Source: Dicaeum eximium (Eukaryota > Chordata > Aves > Passeriformes > Dicaeidae). Taken from it: DNA of 64,000 nt. The stretch's first letter is position 1, and each line of letters starts with the position of its first letter. This document shows positions 36,016 to 47,000 of this stretch, piece after piece. Both the position numbers and the translations under genes were made by a program. The notes beneath the pieces were generated by a model. That model ran no database searches. It was not told the DNA's origin and saw only the letters and a list, made by a program, of their open reading frames with translations. The stretch lies in the NCBI GenBank assembly GCA_013396995.1, contig VWZP01002200.1, forward strand, positions 1,087,995 through 1,151,994, in the 5' to 3' direction.

Positions 36016-39000
36016 NNNNNNNNNNNNNNNNNNNNNNNNNNNNNNNNNNNNNNNNNNNNNNNNNNNNNNNNNNNNNNNNNNNNNNNNNNNNNNNNNNNNN
36101 NNNNNNNNNNNNNNNNNNNNNNNNNNNNNNNNNNNNNNNCGCGCCGTGTGCGCGCCGCACGAAGGCCGCGAGCGGCGGGCGGGAACCGAAGTGCCCGTGG
36201 TTTTTCCTCTTGTTTATTGCTTTGTTTATCTTGCACCTTGCATTGGGCTCCGGCCCGCGTGTCCCAGTCGGTGTGGATTCTGGCTCATTCGGTCGCCCAG
36301 AGAAATGTCGCTGCTCGTGAAGGCTTTGCCCGTTTGCAGCAGAGAACTCCTTCTGTTGAGATAAGGATGCGCATTCAAGTTTTGTCTCCAAGAGCTGCTG
36401 CTCGACACGGCTCAAGACACGTGCATTAGTGTCCCTTTATTCTGTTTGTTCCTGTCTAGGGAAACAGTGTTTCAGAGCAGGCTTGGGAATCGATTCTCTT
36501 ACCTATCTATAAGCTAATTTGCTCAGTTTGATCACAAGTGAACAGTGTGATGCTTTACTGCGTTCTGGTGTCATAAGGAACTGTGAAATGCTCAGGCATC
36601 TTGTTTTGACCTCTTAAATGACTTCCTGATTTCTATTTCTTCTAGGGTAGACAGCACTGTACGATCAGCGATCAAGAAACTAATGGCAAAAGCTCAGCTG
36701 CCAGTTCAAACGACTTCAGTGATCCGATTTACAAAGAAATTGCTATAACCAATGGTTATATCAACAGAATGACCAGAGAAGAGCTCAGAAGTAAACTCGC
36801 AGAGTTCAAGCTTGAAACCAGGTTATTTGTAAACATGATGATTTATCTTTGAGAGCAGTAGAGTCATGAGGAATGATTATTTTAAAATTTAAAAACTCAG
36901 CACAAAGTGAAAAGCAGACACAGCACCAGACATCAATTGTTTTAGGTGCAATCTTGTTGCAGTTTTTGTTGTCTCAACTGGCAACCCAAAGAAATGCAAG
37001 AATACATAACTGTAAGGTACTTCTCATCACTTTTTGGTCAAGGGGAAAAGAAGAACTGCAGTGGTTCTCAGGTGGTGCTGCAGACCTTCATTACGCAGCA
37101 ACTTTTGTCAGAACATCCATATTTTTATTTACTGTAGCAGTATAGATCTGATACTTCCTACAAACTTTGGTGATGGGGCTCAGGATTTAATCAATGCTGA
37201 GAACAAGTACCTTTAGATGGAGAGTTTGCTACTCTAAATACACTTGCTAGAAAAATGTGAAAAAATGCATGTATTATAAGCTGGATTTGTGCTCGCTGGG
37301 GCAGAGGCAAGAGAGTATAGTGTAGTTCCTGCTGTACTGGAAATGACCTGCAACACTCTAATAATTCTGTGGCCAGGCAAGATATTGAGATATTGTGAAG
37401 AAGGTCAGCTGAGAGAAATAAAGTGTGTTGTTTCTGTAGGCAGCAGGAATGAGGAAGTAGTGGTGGGGAGTTGGTTGTTTAAATTAATTTAGTGCCTCAT
37501 GAGGAGAAAACCTTATCATTACTTGAAAAAACTTTTGGTAAAACACATTAAATTTCCATATCTACGTAGGAGTTGCTCTGATTTAAAAATTGAAAGCAGA
37601 ATTCAAATATTATATGATGTATTTGTGGCCTCTGAGGTTATAAATTTTCAGTATTATTTTTTTTAATTTAATTGTAAATGCTGAAAGCTTAGAAGTTCTC
37701 TTTTACCCATGCTAGGCTTTTTTGTCAATATAATCAAGTAAGTCAAGTCAGAATATATCTTACCTGTAAACCAATAGTGCATCAGTTCTAATATAGAGAA
37801 TTGAGCAGATTACCTTACTTTCCTTTGAGGTTATTGTGATAGTCAATAGTTTCCTATTTTCAACTTTTTTTATAAGTTTGGTGAAGAAAGGTAATTTCCT
37901 CCTCCATCAGCTCCCATACTGTCTCAACTTGTAATGAACTGGTCATTGACTTAAACTAGATCAGTAAACCACAGTGAAGAAGAGTTATCTCTGCAGAAGC
38001 AGCTGATGTTCTCAAATTCATTTTTAGTAGCTTGATTTCAGTTATTTGTGGATCACTGGGCTGCTTTTCTGATAATACCACTTGCTACACATATCTCTTA
38101 CAGCTTCTGTGATTTTATTTGCAATGAATAATTTTGAAAATAACTTCCTTGGAAAGGTAAATTTTCCTCATTTATTCAGCTCTGGTTTGGTACATGGCAG
38201 TTCTGGCATATGCACTGATATTATAAAGCTTGTATTAAAAGGACACAGTAAGTAACTTTAATCATTTGCCATATGAATTTATTTATAGCCACAAACTTCC
38301 TGAAAAGCAGGATCTTGACCAGGAGGTTTTTCTGACTGCTGAAATCTCAACTTTATTTTAATTGAGTTATTCAAGCTCAATTTTAAATTTAAATTGAGAA
38401 AAATGTAAAATGTGGACGTTTAAGATGGTTTCTGTGTTATCTGTGCCACTGATGCAGAAATCACTTCAGATAGAGGGCACAGGGGAATACAGGTGAAGCA
38501 GTACTTCTTCCAGGGCCAGAGATAACCAGGAGTAATCTACAAAGGCTTGAGCTTTGGAAAGGCTTTGGATACTGAGTCTTGCTGAAGCAGAGGTGACTGC
38601 AGAGTTTCTCTGTGCCAAGCTTCCCAATCTGTCTCTGGTATGGTATTTTGGGGGGTATGGCAGCCTCTGCGTTACCCCAGAAAATGGGACATAATGTAGT
38701 GTAGATAATGGGCCTAACGCTCCTCTATGATAAAGGGGAATTCAGATGTCTGGTGGAAAGTGGAATTCACATGTGCTGGTGTTCAAAATGAAGTTAGTAA
38801 GTGTTGAGCTCAAATGTTAAATATAGCTTGAGTTTTACAGCAAGGAAATAATTAAACAATAATGTGATCTTTATCACTTTCCCTATTTCTTTAGAGGAGT
38901 GAAAGATGTACTGAAAAAGAGATTGAAAAACTATTACAAGAAACAGAAGCTGATGCAGAAGGAACACATTAGTGGAGACAGCTGCTATGACTACATCTGT

Positions 39001-42000
39001 GTTGTTGACTTTGAAGCAACATGTGAAGAAGGAAACCCGCCTGAATTTGTACATGAAATAATTGAATTTCCTGTTGTCTTAGTGAACACCCGTACCCTGG
39101 AAATAGTAAGTGATCTAATGGCTGTGTCGGTATGCTGCTCTTTGAAGTAACTTGTTTGCATCAGAAAGTCTAGATTCGTTTTTAAGTAGATGTTGAACTT
39201 CATTAAATTAGCATACCTTTTTTCATAAGGATTTATCCTCTGTGCCTCTTAGGTACAAACAAAACTTTCTCTTCTGAAAGCATTTTCCAAATGATCATCC
39301 AAGTAGATCATTCTCCTGCTGCTGACCCCCTCTACTGATACTGTCTCAGTTGTCCTTGTATGTTCCCAACTGCCCTTTCTTCCCTGCTTTAAGGCCCACA
39401 AATCTATTTCTAGGACTCAAGGCATTCATCATAATCAAAAAAGATCAATTCCTGTGGTCCTGTGTGAGGCAGTCTAGAAGACACTAATGCAGAGGTCTAG
39501 AAAGTGAGGTTGAGTCAACTCCACTTCTTGTCAGGCTCAGCTGTTTCCACATTGTACCCAACAGACTGACAGCTGTGTAACCTGATTTTAGACATACTTA
39601 GCAGGCATTTGGTAGCCTCAAGTGCTCTGTTCCAGTACAGCTTTCTTTTAGGATAAATTACCTGCTGCTTAACTGAAATTGAGTGGCCCAGTGAAACAGA
39701 GGATGTGCACACAGCTCTGACTAATGATTCATTTATGAAGAACTCTTAATGGGAAGAGGATTTCCAGAAATCATTGTGATGCTACAGTAAAGTACAGCTG
39801 CATGTATGACTTAACAGCAGAAAAAGGATTGTGCAGATTACCAGGATTGTTTTTATTGCTCTTAGAGTGGTTTTTTGTCTGTCTAAAAGATTTTGTATAA
39901 CAGCAGGGATTTGGGGCTTTCTTTTTTTCATGAAATTTGCCTTCAGTCTTCACTTTTGTATTGCTCAGTTTCCCAGAGTGAGATAGATTTTGTTTGTCTC
40001 TGTCTGGCTGGCATCCAGAGGTGTATGACTTTCCTGAAGCTTCTGAGGTGTGTGGCTGATTGTTTGCCTTGAATTGCAGGTGAACCTTTAGAGATACCAC
40101 CTGAAAAACATAAGGCTTTGCTCATGCCTCTCACTTCTTTTCTTCCTTACTCTCACTTTTCTTTTCCCAAATCCTCTGCTTTTTTGCAGAAAAAAGTCCT
40201 TTTCCCCTCTTAAATCCACATTCCCACTGTTTGGTGCCTTCTGGCTGCGAGGAAGGCCATGTTCTGGTTGGAAAGCTATCTGTGCTGTTAGGAATCTGAT
40301 GGTGGCCAGTCAGGAGGCTCACACTGCCTCAGGGGGTGCACACTCCTTTCTGCCTGCAGCAGGACAGGTAGCTGCTGTTGCCTTTGGGCTGCAGCGAGCC
40401 AGAGAAGTTGCCTTGCGGGCTGCATGGTGTGCTGCAGCTGAGAGATTGATTCTCCTGTTACAGGAGGATACCTTTCAGCAGTATGTGAAGCCAGAGATTA
40501 ATCCCAAGCTTTCAGACTTCTGCATCAGTCTGACAGGAATAACCCAGGTAATTTGCACTTTTGTTTCTTCAGGAAGAAATAGGAAAAAAAGGGATGTGTC
40601 GTTGATGTTTTCAGACTGGTAACTTAAATGGGAGTCTTTCATGGTTATTTTTCTGTAAGGCCTATTTTTTAATCCTTGTTTTTTCCCTCTCCCAATTATC
40701 ACAGAGCTGATTTCACTAAGTTGGTCATTTTGTGGGGGAAAGTATTCTCTTTGTAATTCATGTGGAGAAATTTAATCTTTAGTAGGGCAAAGCACCTTTT
40801 GAATTGCATCAGTTCCTCTCTTAATATTTTTATTCTGAAGGATTTAGAGTCTTAGGATGGCAATGGCTTGTGATAAGTGACTTAAGGAGCCTGGGAAACA
40901 ACCTCAAAGGTTTTAATCCAAGTTCAAGTGCTGACTAACCTTGTTACCTTTACAGAAGCTATTAGGAGGTTGGCTCTTGTAGTAGTGCTTTTGTGGTGCT
41001 ATTTTTTCAGTTTAGAAAAACCTCTCCAGTCATCTGTTAACATCTGATCTTGTAAAGATTTTGATGAAGCCAACTTTTTAATTGCCCATATACCAATGCA
41101 GTTTATTCACTTAATGTTGAGGGGGTTTTTTCTGAAAAAATGTTCCTTACTTTGTTGGTTTTTCTTTTTGTTGGTTTTTGTTTTTGTTTTTTTGTTGTTC
41201 TCTTAGGACGTTGTTGATAAAGCTGATATTTTTCCTCGAGTTCTGCAGAATGTCGTAGAGTGGATGAGACAACGAGAACTGGGAACAAAGTACAGCTATT
41301 CCATGTTGACCGACGGGTATGTCCTTATGCAGCCTTCAGCACAATCTAAAACTGCACAACCATGTTTAATATTTGTGAGAGCATTGCTAAAGATGGATCA
41401 GTGCCATTTTGCTGGTTTTATTTTAATTGAAGCTTCTGGTAAAATTGGTAAAGCTGAGCTAGTCAAAGTGAAGCTGAAATCCATCAGATGGCGCCGTTTC
41501 TTTCCTAGTGGTCTGTATGCAACAGACTGATGCTGAAGACTTCATACTTTATTGTTACTGTAATTCTCCATTTATATCTAGCACATAATACCTGAAAATA
41601 ACACTCTGCAATTTTTCATTTTTAACCTATAATTACATTGCTATCTTTGGAAGCAACAGTGAATTAAAAAAAGAAAACGCTAAAGCAAAGCTGATGCAAG
41701 ACTGCTTATATTACTGGGCCTAAATGTCTCTGGAATTCCCTTCCAGAGGAATTCCCTCAGTGAAATTCCTTACAGGAAATAGGTGCATTGAAATCTCTGT
41801 TGTACAGTTGAGTTGCATAGTCAGCTAAAGGAGATGGGGAGAAAAAAAGCTTTACTTTAGCTTGCAGCTTACAAACTTGTTGGGGTGGTTCCCTTCAGGA
41901 AGGCGGGCTGCTAAATAAATAGGATTATAATTTCTTCATATTTTCATAGAGATCTGGTTTCTCATAAAACTGGGTGCAGTCTAGTTTCAATAACTTTCCT

Positions 42001-43927
42001 GAAGTAGAAAGATAAATGCATACCCAAATAATCAGGAAGATTTAAGGTGTCGCTTGCTTGCCCAAGGGCTGTGTAAGCATCTAATTTATTGGCAGTTTTC
42101 AAGGTTGATGTGGTAGGTGGAGTATTGTGCTATTTTTTGTGCTGACCATTATGGACCTGAAACCATCCTGGTGAAAGTCTTGCTCCTGTCATTTTTTTCC
42201 CCCATGATTAACAAATTCATATTAAAAATTCTTTACTGTGACGATAGCAAACGAGCTTTTCCTAAACTGTTTTCCTTCTGCTGATCACCAGAGACAAGAC
42301 AGCTTTTAGTTCCACAGCTGTGCAGTATGTGGAACACAGGATTATATATGACTAATGCTTTCCTCTTTTGATTTCCTAAGATCTTGGGATATGAGTAAAT
42401 TTTTGAACATCCAGTGCCGTATTAGCCGTATCAAATACCCTTCTTTTGCCAAAAAGTGGATCAATATTCGCAAATCATATGGGAACTTCTACAAGGTTTG
42501 TACAAATTGCTGTTTCTCTTACAGGAAAATTTGGTTTTAAAGTCTAGAATATCCTGTTGTGCTTGTCATCTCTACTTGTGTAGTGTAAAATTATAGTACT
42601 TAAACTAGTTGCCTGATGCCTGATTTTCAAATGTGTTTCATGTGCAGATCTCACGTCACTAATTGAAGATCATATAATCTACTGCATTTTGATTTTTAAG
42701 AGTCAGGTTGTGCTCCTTGGAGGATTGTCTAAAAATGTTATACCAGTCCTCTTAGATCAAGTGTATCTTGGAGTAGTTCAGCTGAAAAGACTGTCTTGAT
42801 TTTTCAGTTATTTTTTCCTGTTTTCATGCAATACGCTACAAAACTAATTTGCACCACTACCCTCATATAATCTTGACTTTTGACAGTGTAATGGGGACAG
42901 AGAAAGATTAGGATCTATCTACAGTGGAATCAAATTGTCAAGAGAAAAGTAATGCCGAGTTCAGTGCTGGAACTTATTGCTGCTTTCTGTCAGACTACCA
43001 TAAAATGAGTTATTGGAGGTTCTAGCAAATTCCCAATCAGCCTACAATTAAATACTTTTTTTGAAAGAGATTTCAACCTAGCTAATTGTCTTCTTTTGAA
43101 TGGCTTTTTCATACTAAACATAACCTCTGTATAAAAGGGATTGACATTTAATAAGGGAAGATCTTTACTTTGTGCTGGACAAATATTGCAGGGTTGCTGT
43201 AGGTGTTGCTGATCAGATCCTGTGAAGGTTGAAGGCATTCAGGAGCTTGATGTCAGTGAGAATCAGGAGCCTGGTGCTTCTTTAATCGCTTAGAATTTAA
43301 AAGGTAAACCAAACTGGGATTCCCTCTGCAGTGCCACTGTGGATGATAATTTGTTTTTTATAAAGATGGTTAAACTTACCTAGGTCATGGCTTCCACCCT
43401 TGCCAGCACAAGTGTGTCTTGAGCTGGTGCTGGTAAGAGGCTCTTGACATGATTCCAGGTGTAGACAAACTCCTGTTGACTGTGTCTCCTCTGTAAAAAC
43501 AAGAGTGTCTATCTCACCAAGGTGCTTTGAAGTTAAATGGTTAGTGATCTGACAGAAGGCAACATGAAAGTAATATGTGACTTAAGTAGGCTTAAAATCT
43601 GCATGTGTTTCTACTGCCCCGTGTTAGATTAAAAAGACTTGATACCGAACCTAATCCTTGAATGTTACTCACTTTCTCCATCAGGTTCCTAGGAACCAGA
43701 CCAAGCTGACAATCATGCTTGAAAATCTGGGCATGAATTATGATGGGAGACCTCACAGTGGACTTGATGACTCTAAAAACATTGCAAGGATAGCTATCAG
43801 GATGCTGCAGGATGGCTGTGACCTGCGGGTGAATGAGAGAATTCACGGTGGACAGCTGATGACAGTCTCCTCCTCAGTCCCCTTAGAGGGAGCCCCTGCT
43901 CCACAGATGCCCCGCTACAGAAACTAG
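35937..43927 (+). CDS. ERI1: ERI1, 3'-5' exoribonuclease 1 (3'hExo), seven coding exons, exon 1 incomplete
   Basis: Gene-level entry. ERI1 is a DEDDh-family 3'-5' exoribonuclease. In animals it binds the histone mRNA stem-loop through its SAP domain, trims histone mRNA and 5.8S rRNA ends, and degrades siRNA duplex ends; it is found in cytoplasm and nucleolus. Exons 2-7 total 939 nt, in frame, giving 312 residues plus stop; the human protein has 349, leaving about 37 for exon 1. The SAP domain spans exons 2-3 (YINRMTREELRSKLAEFKL to LKKRLKNYYKKQKL). The nuclease has DFEAT (first Asp and Glu) in exon 3, the Asp of SWDMSKFL in exon 6, and the His and Asp of RPHSGLDDSKN in exon 7. All five catalytic residues are present, so the enzyme should be active. 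It lies downstream of MFHAS1 on the same strand, as in mammals. Confidence 0.95.
36016..36139. other. Assembly gap (124 Ns) in the ERI1 first exon region
   Basis: The sequence is N from 36016 to 36139 inside the most GC-rich part of the window. Bases on both sides are almost pure G and C, typical of a region that sequences poorly. The end of ERI1 exon 1 and its splice donor probably fall here. Confidence 0.99.
36646..36821 (+). CDS. ERI1: ERI1 coding exon 2 (N-terminal linker and start of SAP domain)
   Basis: Acceptor TTTCTTCTAG ends at 36645. The 176-nt exon reads GRQHCTISDQETNGKSSAAS, then SNDFSDPIYKEIAITNGYIN and RMTREELRSKLAEFKLET, ending on two bases of an Arg codon. The donor is GTTATT, a weak match to consensus, but it is the only one that joins exon 3 in the conserved frame (ETR-GVKDVL). 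Confidence 0.93.
36822..38894 (+). other. ERI1: ERI1 intron 2
   Basis: This 2.07-kb AT-rich intron lies between the weak GTTATT donor and the TTTCTTTAG acceptor. No repeat family or second gene was recognised. The remaining ERI1 introns (39106-40463, 40548-41206, 41317-42380, 42496-43684) are also AT-rich and hold nothing recognisable beyond their splice signals. Confidence 0.85.
38895..39105 (+). CDS. ERI1: ERI1 coding exon 3 (end of SAP domain, first catalytic motif)
   Basis: This 211-nt exon runs from acceptor TTCTTTAG to donor GTAAGT. It encodes GVKDVLKKRLKNYYKKQKLM and then YDYICVVDFEATCEEGNPPE, with the catalytic Asp and Glu in DFEAT. It ends on a whole codon after ...RTLEI. Confidence 0.96.
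40464..40547 (+). CDS. ERI1: ERI1 coding exon 4
   Basis: An 84-nt exon in phase 0 at both ends. The acceptor is CTGTTACAG and the donor GTAATT. It reads EDTFQQYVKPEINPKLSDFC then ISLTGITQ, the conserved nuclease segment following the first motif. Confidence 0.96.
41207..41316 (+). CDS. ERI1: ERI1 coding exon 5
   Basis: A 110-nt exon after a long T/G-rich pyrimidine tract and CTCTTAG acceptor. It reads DVVDKADIFPRVLQNVVEWM then RQRELGTKYSYSMLTD and two bases of a Gly codon, with donor GTATGT. The frame stays open past the donor to 41530, but that extension is not conserved. Confidence 0.95.
42381..42495 (+). CDS. ERI1: ERI1 coding exon 6 (second catalytic Asp)
   Basis: A 115-nt exon after acceptor TTTCCTAAG. 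It completes the Gly codon and reads SWDMSKFLNIQCRISRIKYP then SFAKKWINIRKSYGNFYK. The Asp of SWDMSKF is the middle catalytic residue of the DEDDh set. The donor is GTTTGT, moderately weak. Confidence 0.95.
43685..43927 (+). CDS. ERI1: ERI1 coding exon 7 (catalytic His and last Asp, stop)
   Basis: The acceptor CTCCATCAG ends at 43684. The exon reads VPRNQTKLTIMLENLGMNYD, then GRPHSGLDDSKNIARIAIRM and a tail ending QMPRYRN with TAG at 43925-43927. The His of RPHSGLDD and the Asp following complete the active site. Human ERI1 has Cys where this has Ser in the RPHxGLDD motif (from memory), a change outside the catalytic set. Confidence 0.97.
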   Translation, partial: VPRNQTKLTIMLENLGMNYDGRPHSGLDDSKNIARIAIRMLQDGCDLRVNERIHGGQLMTVSSSVPLEGAPAPQMPRYRN

Positions 43928-44090
43928 CAGTTCAGGGTTCTGCCCCCAGAGCTGCCCTCGGGTACCTGCTAAAGACTCCAGAGCTTATTAAATGGCCACC
44001 TCTGCCAGCTCATCTGCCACGCAGAATCCTAAAGCACCTTAACTAATCATCTCTGTTGAAATAAAGAGGAGCGTGGAAGCTGTTTGTTCT
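43928..44090 (+). other. ERI1: ERI1 3' UTR with poly(A) signal at 44060-44065
   Basis: AATAAA in GTTGAAATAAAGAGG lies 133 bases after the stop and is the first good polyadenylation hexamer. A second AATAAA at 44559-44564 could give a longer 3' UTR of about 650 bases. Which is used cannot be told from sequence. Confidence 0.6.
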
Positions 44091-47000
44091 TTGAAGCCTA
44101 TCACAGCAATTTCTTTTTGTACCAATGACTTCTGTTGTTGTTTCCCACTTGGCTAGCAGTGAGGTTGATATCTAGAATCCAGACAAAGTGTTAAGCTTTT
44201 AAGAAGGTGTAATTTGACTACCTGCTAAGAGGGATTGGGCCTGTGTGCTGCTGTTCCACCCCAGCCTGTGGGCAGTATTTGTTCACTGTGATGTACTCCA
44301 ATGATACCTAGCATCTCCTTATTCATTGCACACAAATAAGCCGTTCCTGGAAGAACTGAAAGAGCAGTGGTCGGGCTGGCCCTTCCTGATAAGGCCCTCT
44401 GCTAAAGGTTCCTAGCAATTGTTTGTTTTTTTACAAAGTCTAGGAGAAATGCGTGTGCATTCATCAGTTCTAAAGCAGTAGAGGAGTACTCTGTTGTTTG
44501 GGGTTCTTTAAGGGATATGTTTGTCTGCTTCCCCATCAAATGGAAGAGCTGGGTGTTGAATAAAAATTGCATTAATGTAGTATGATGGTATTTTTCTAAC
44601 TTGTGTTTCAAAAGAGAAGGTTCTTTAGATTTTCACTTTAAGGATCCCATCTCCTATTCCTGCATAGCTGCCCTTCATTTAATGCTGTTTTTAGACACCA
44701 TCAGCCATTTTCTCTTAAAAATGAGTGAAGTAAAAGTAAGTTCAAAACATGCCAAGTTGTCAAAATTTCATGCTCTGTGATTATTACATAAAACAGGAAG
44801 CTTCTCATTCATGGCTAAAGACATGTTCAGCTATTTTTGGTGTCTTCTTGTGCTTCTGCCACCATGAAGCTCTGCCTTTATTACAAAATCTAACATTGGA
44901 AGATTAATATAATTTTATTATTAAAGGCTTTTATTTTATTATAAAAGCTAATTACTAGCAACTTCTGCTTTCTCCCCAGGCCTTAGATAAGATGATACTC
45001 AAAAGAGGCCAAAGTATTAATTTGCTTTGTCCCCATGGGCTCTTACAAAGCACACCATTAATGTGATCAACTTTGCATTAGAATGGCTTGTTCTGAAAAG
45101 TGGAATAATGTATTTTGATTGCTCTTAGTTTGAAGGAAAAAAAAATTGGTATCCCTGTATTATAAACTACCCTTTTTACCACCTACATTCAGGACACAAA
45201 ATAGCCAATTAATAAACTTTGTTAACACTGACTGTTTGACTAATCAAGCTCCTCTCAGCCCCACTTTGCTCTTCTGACTGTTAAACTGCATTCAAAAGCT
45301 TCCATTTTGAATTCCTGCAGGAGAGGGAGGTATTTGTCAATTCTCAGTTGCTTCATATGATTTCTTTCTTGAGTCACAGATTGGGACAATCATAACTGTT
45401 TCAGAATTATGTTTTTTGGTTTTGTGTTGTTTTTTCCTTGAAAGCAGATAGTTGCTCTCTTGAAGGGTTTTGTTGAACTTTACAGTTGTTTTTCCTTTTG
45501 TAGCCATACTTGATGGATTTTCACAAGGTAAAATACAAATCTCTGATATACTTTCTCCTAAAATACCATTTATCTATCAGCCCATATTTTGTACAAATTC
45601 TTACATATGTGCTTTTCACTGTAGGGACTGTAGTATCCTCTCTTTCTGAAGTACCATGGTAATTTACTTTTTTTGTGTCTGAGTTCTATTGTGCAAGTTT
45701 CTGTGATGAAGTTGAGTCTAGTTCAGCTGATCTCCCCTGGGCATGGTGGCAGCCAGAGACTTTATCATTAGTCTTTATTTACAGGTCTGGAACCAGGCTT
45801 ACAGTCAAATGAGAAACTTTTATTTTGAAACTTTTTTTTTTTACAAATTATACTACAGGTTGCTTAAGAGCTGTTGTAATTGTACATCATTTATTTTAAG
45901 TACAGAGTTGTTTATTTTTGCTAAGTAACTTCAGAAAGATATTTTGAGATAAGGGTTAAATCATAACTGTTTTCTGTTTACTGCTTGAGTAGGTTGGGAC
46001 TTTTTTTATCAGTGAGCTGCAGAAATCCGTAGAATCATTCCAGATACTATTTTATCTGTTGGATTAATGTCAAACTGTAAACTGTAAGTATTTTCACAGA
46101 ATATTTGATTCTGTGATTTTGAGATGAACTGAATTTAAAAATGTTTGCAGATTTGTTTGAAATGTAAACAAACTTATTAAAATAATTTCATATTTTTAAA
46201 CATGTCAGGTACTGAATTTGGTCTGTAAAGCATGAGATTATTTCTATAGTCTTGGGGGTCTTGGCATTAGTTCAGCTCATGATTTGTCTTCTCTAGTGGA
46301 CCAGCAGCATTGCCATGGCTGGATGGCCTAAATTCCATGCATGTGACTAGTTCACAACACTCAGTAATGAAATAAATTTTTCTGTATACTTCATACCACA
46401 GGGGAAGGTGGCACTTAAAGGAAAAAAAGAATGGATTGGTGATTTTACTAGTGATGCTCATGTTCAGCCAAACAGTGTTTTTTCAGGCTGATCTCATTTG
46501 TTCATCCAAAGAAGCTTGCTGAGAGCATCTGCTGTAATGAATATTTTAATTTATTAGAGGAGTCTTCCCATGCTGGAAAAATTAATTGACAACTATGTAA
46601 AAAACAATCCAATCTGTTTTTTATGCAGAAACAAGCGCACAGACATCGACTGCTTTGTTGATCAAGTCAGAGGCTTTGTTCTGTTGCTTTTTATTTCACA
46701 TTTCAGGAGCTGTACTTGAGCAATTCTACTACTACTGCAGACATCATTTGTGGAACAGTAGCAGCTTTAAACAAAGGGATTGCAGACTAATTTCAACATG
46801 AGCGCTTTCAAGTAGATTTCTTAATATATATTAATATGAACGTGAGAGGCATTCACAGAATCTTGGGGTTATGTTAGGAGAAAAGGTTTCTCAGACAGGT
46901 TAAAGAGCAGTAGCCTCTCTGTTTCAGTGAGCAAATGCCTAAGCAAATGGAAAGAGAGGTCACAACAGTTCATAGCCTCCCATTCACTCCTTGTTGGAGG

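Larger units (their letters stand above)
35600..36350 (+). promoter_or_regulatory. ERI1: CpG-island promoter of ERI1
   Basis: GC content and CpG density jump sharply compared with both flanks (for example GCGGCCGCAGCCGCTCGGC and GCGCCGTGTGCGCGCCGC), flanking an assembly gap. No TATA box is seen, as expected of a housekeeping CpG-island promoter. The island contains the proposed first coding exon. Confidence 0.75.

Noticed and set aside
35513..36415. 300-codon minus-strand frame across the CpG island
   Set aside because: Its length depends on the N gap and GC-rich sequence; no conserved domain is visible and ERI1 lies on the other strand.
44926..44949. AT-rich hairpin (GCTTTTAT, six-base loop, ATAAAAGC)
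   Set aside because: The stem is only eight pairs and AT-dominated, which is common by chance in AT-rich sequence and too short for a microRNA precursor.
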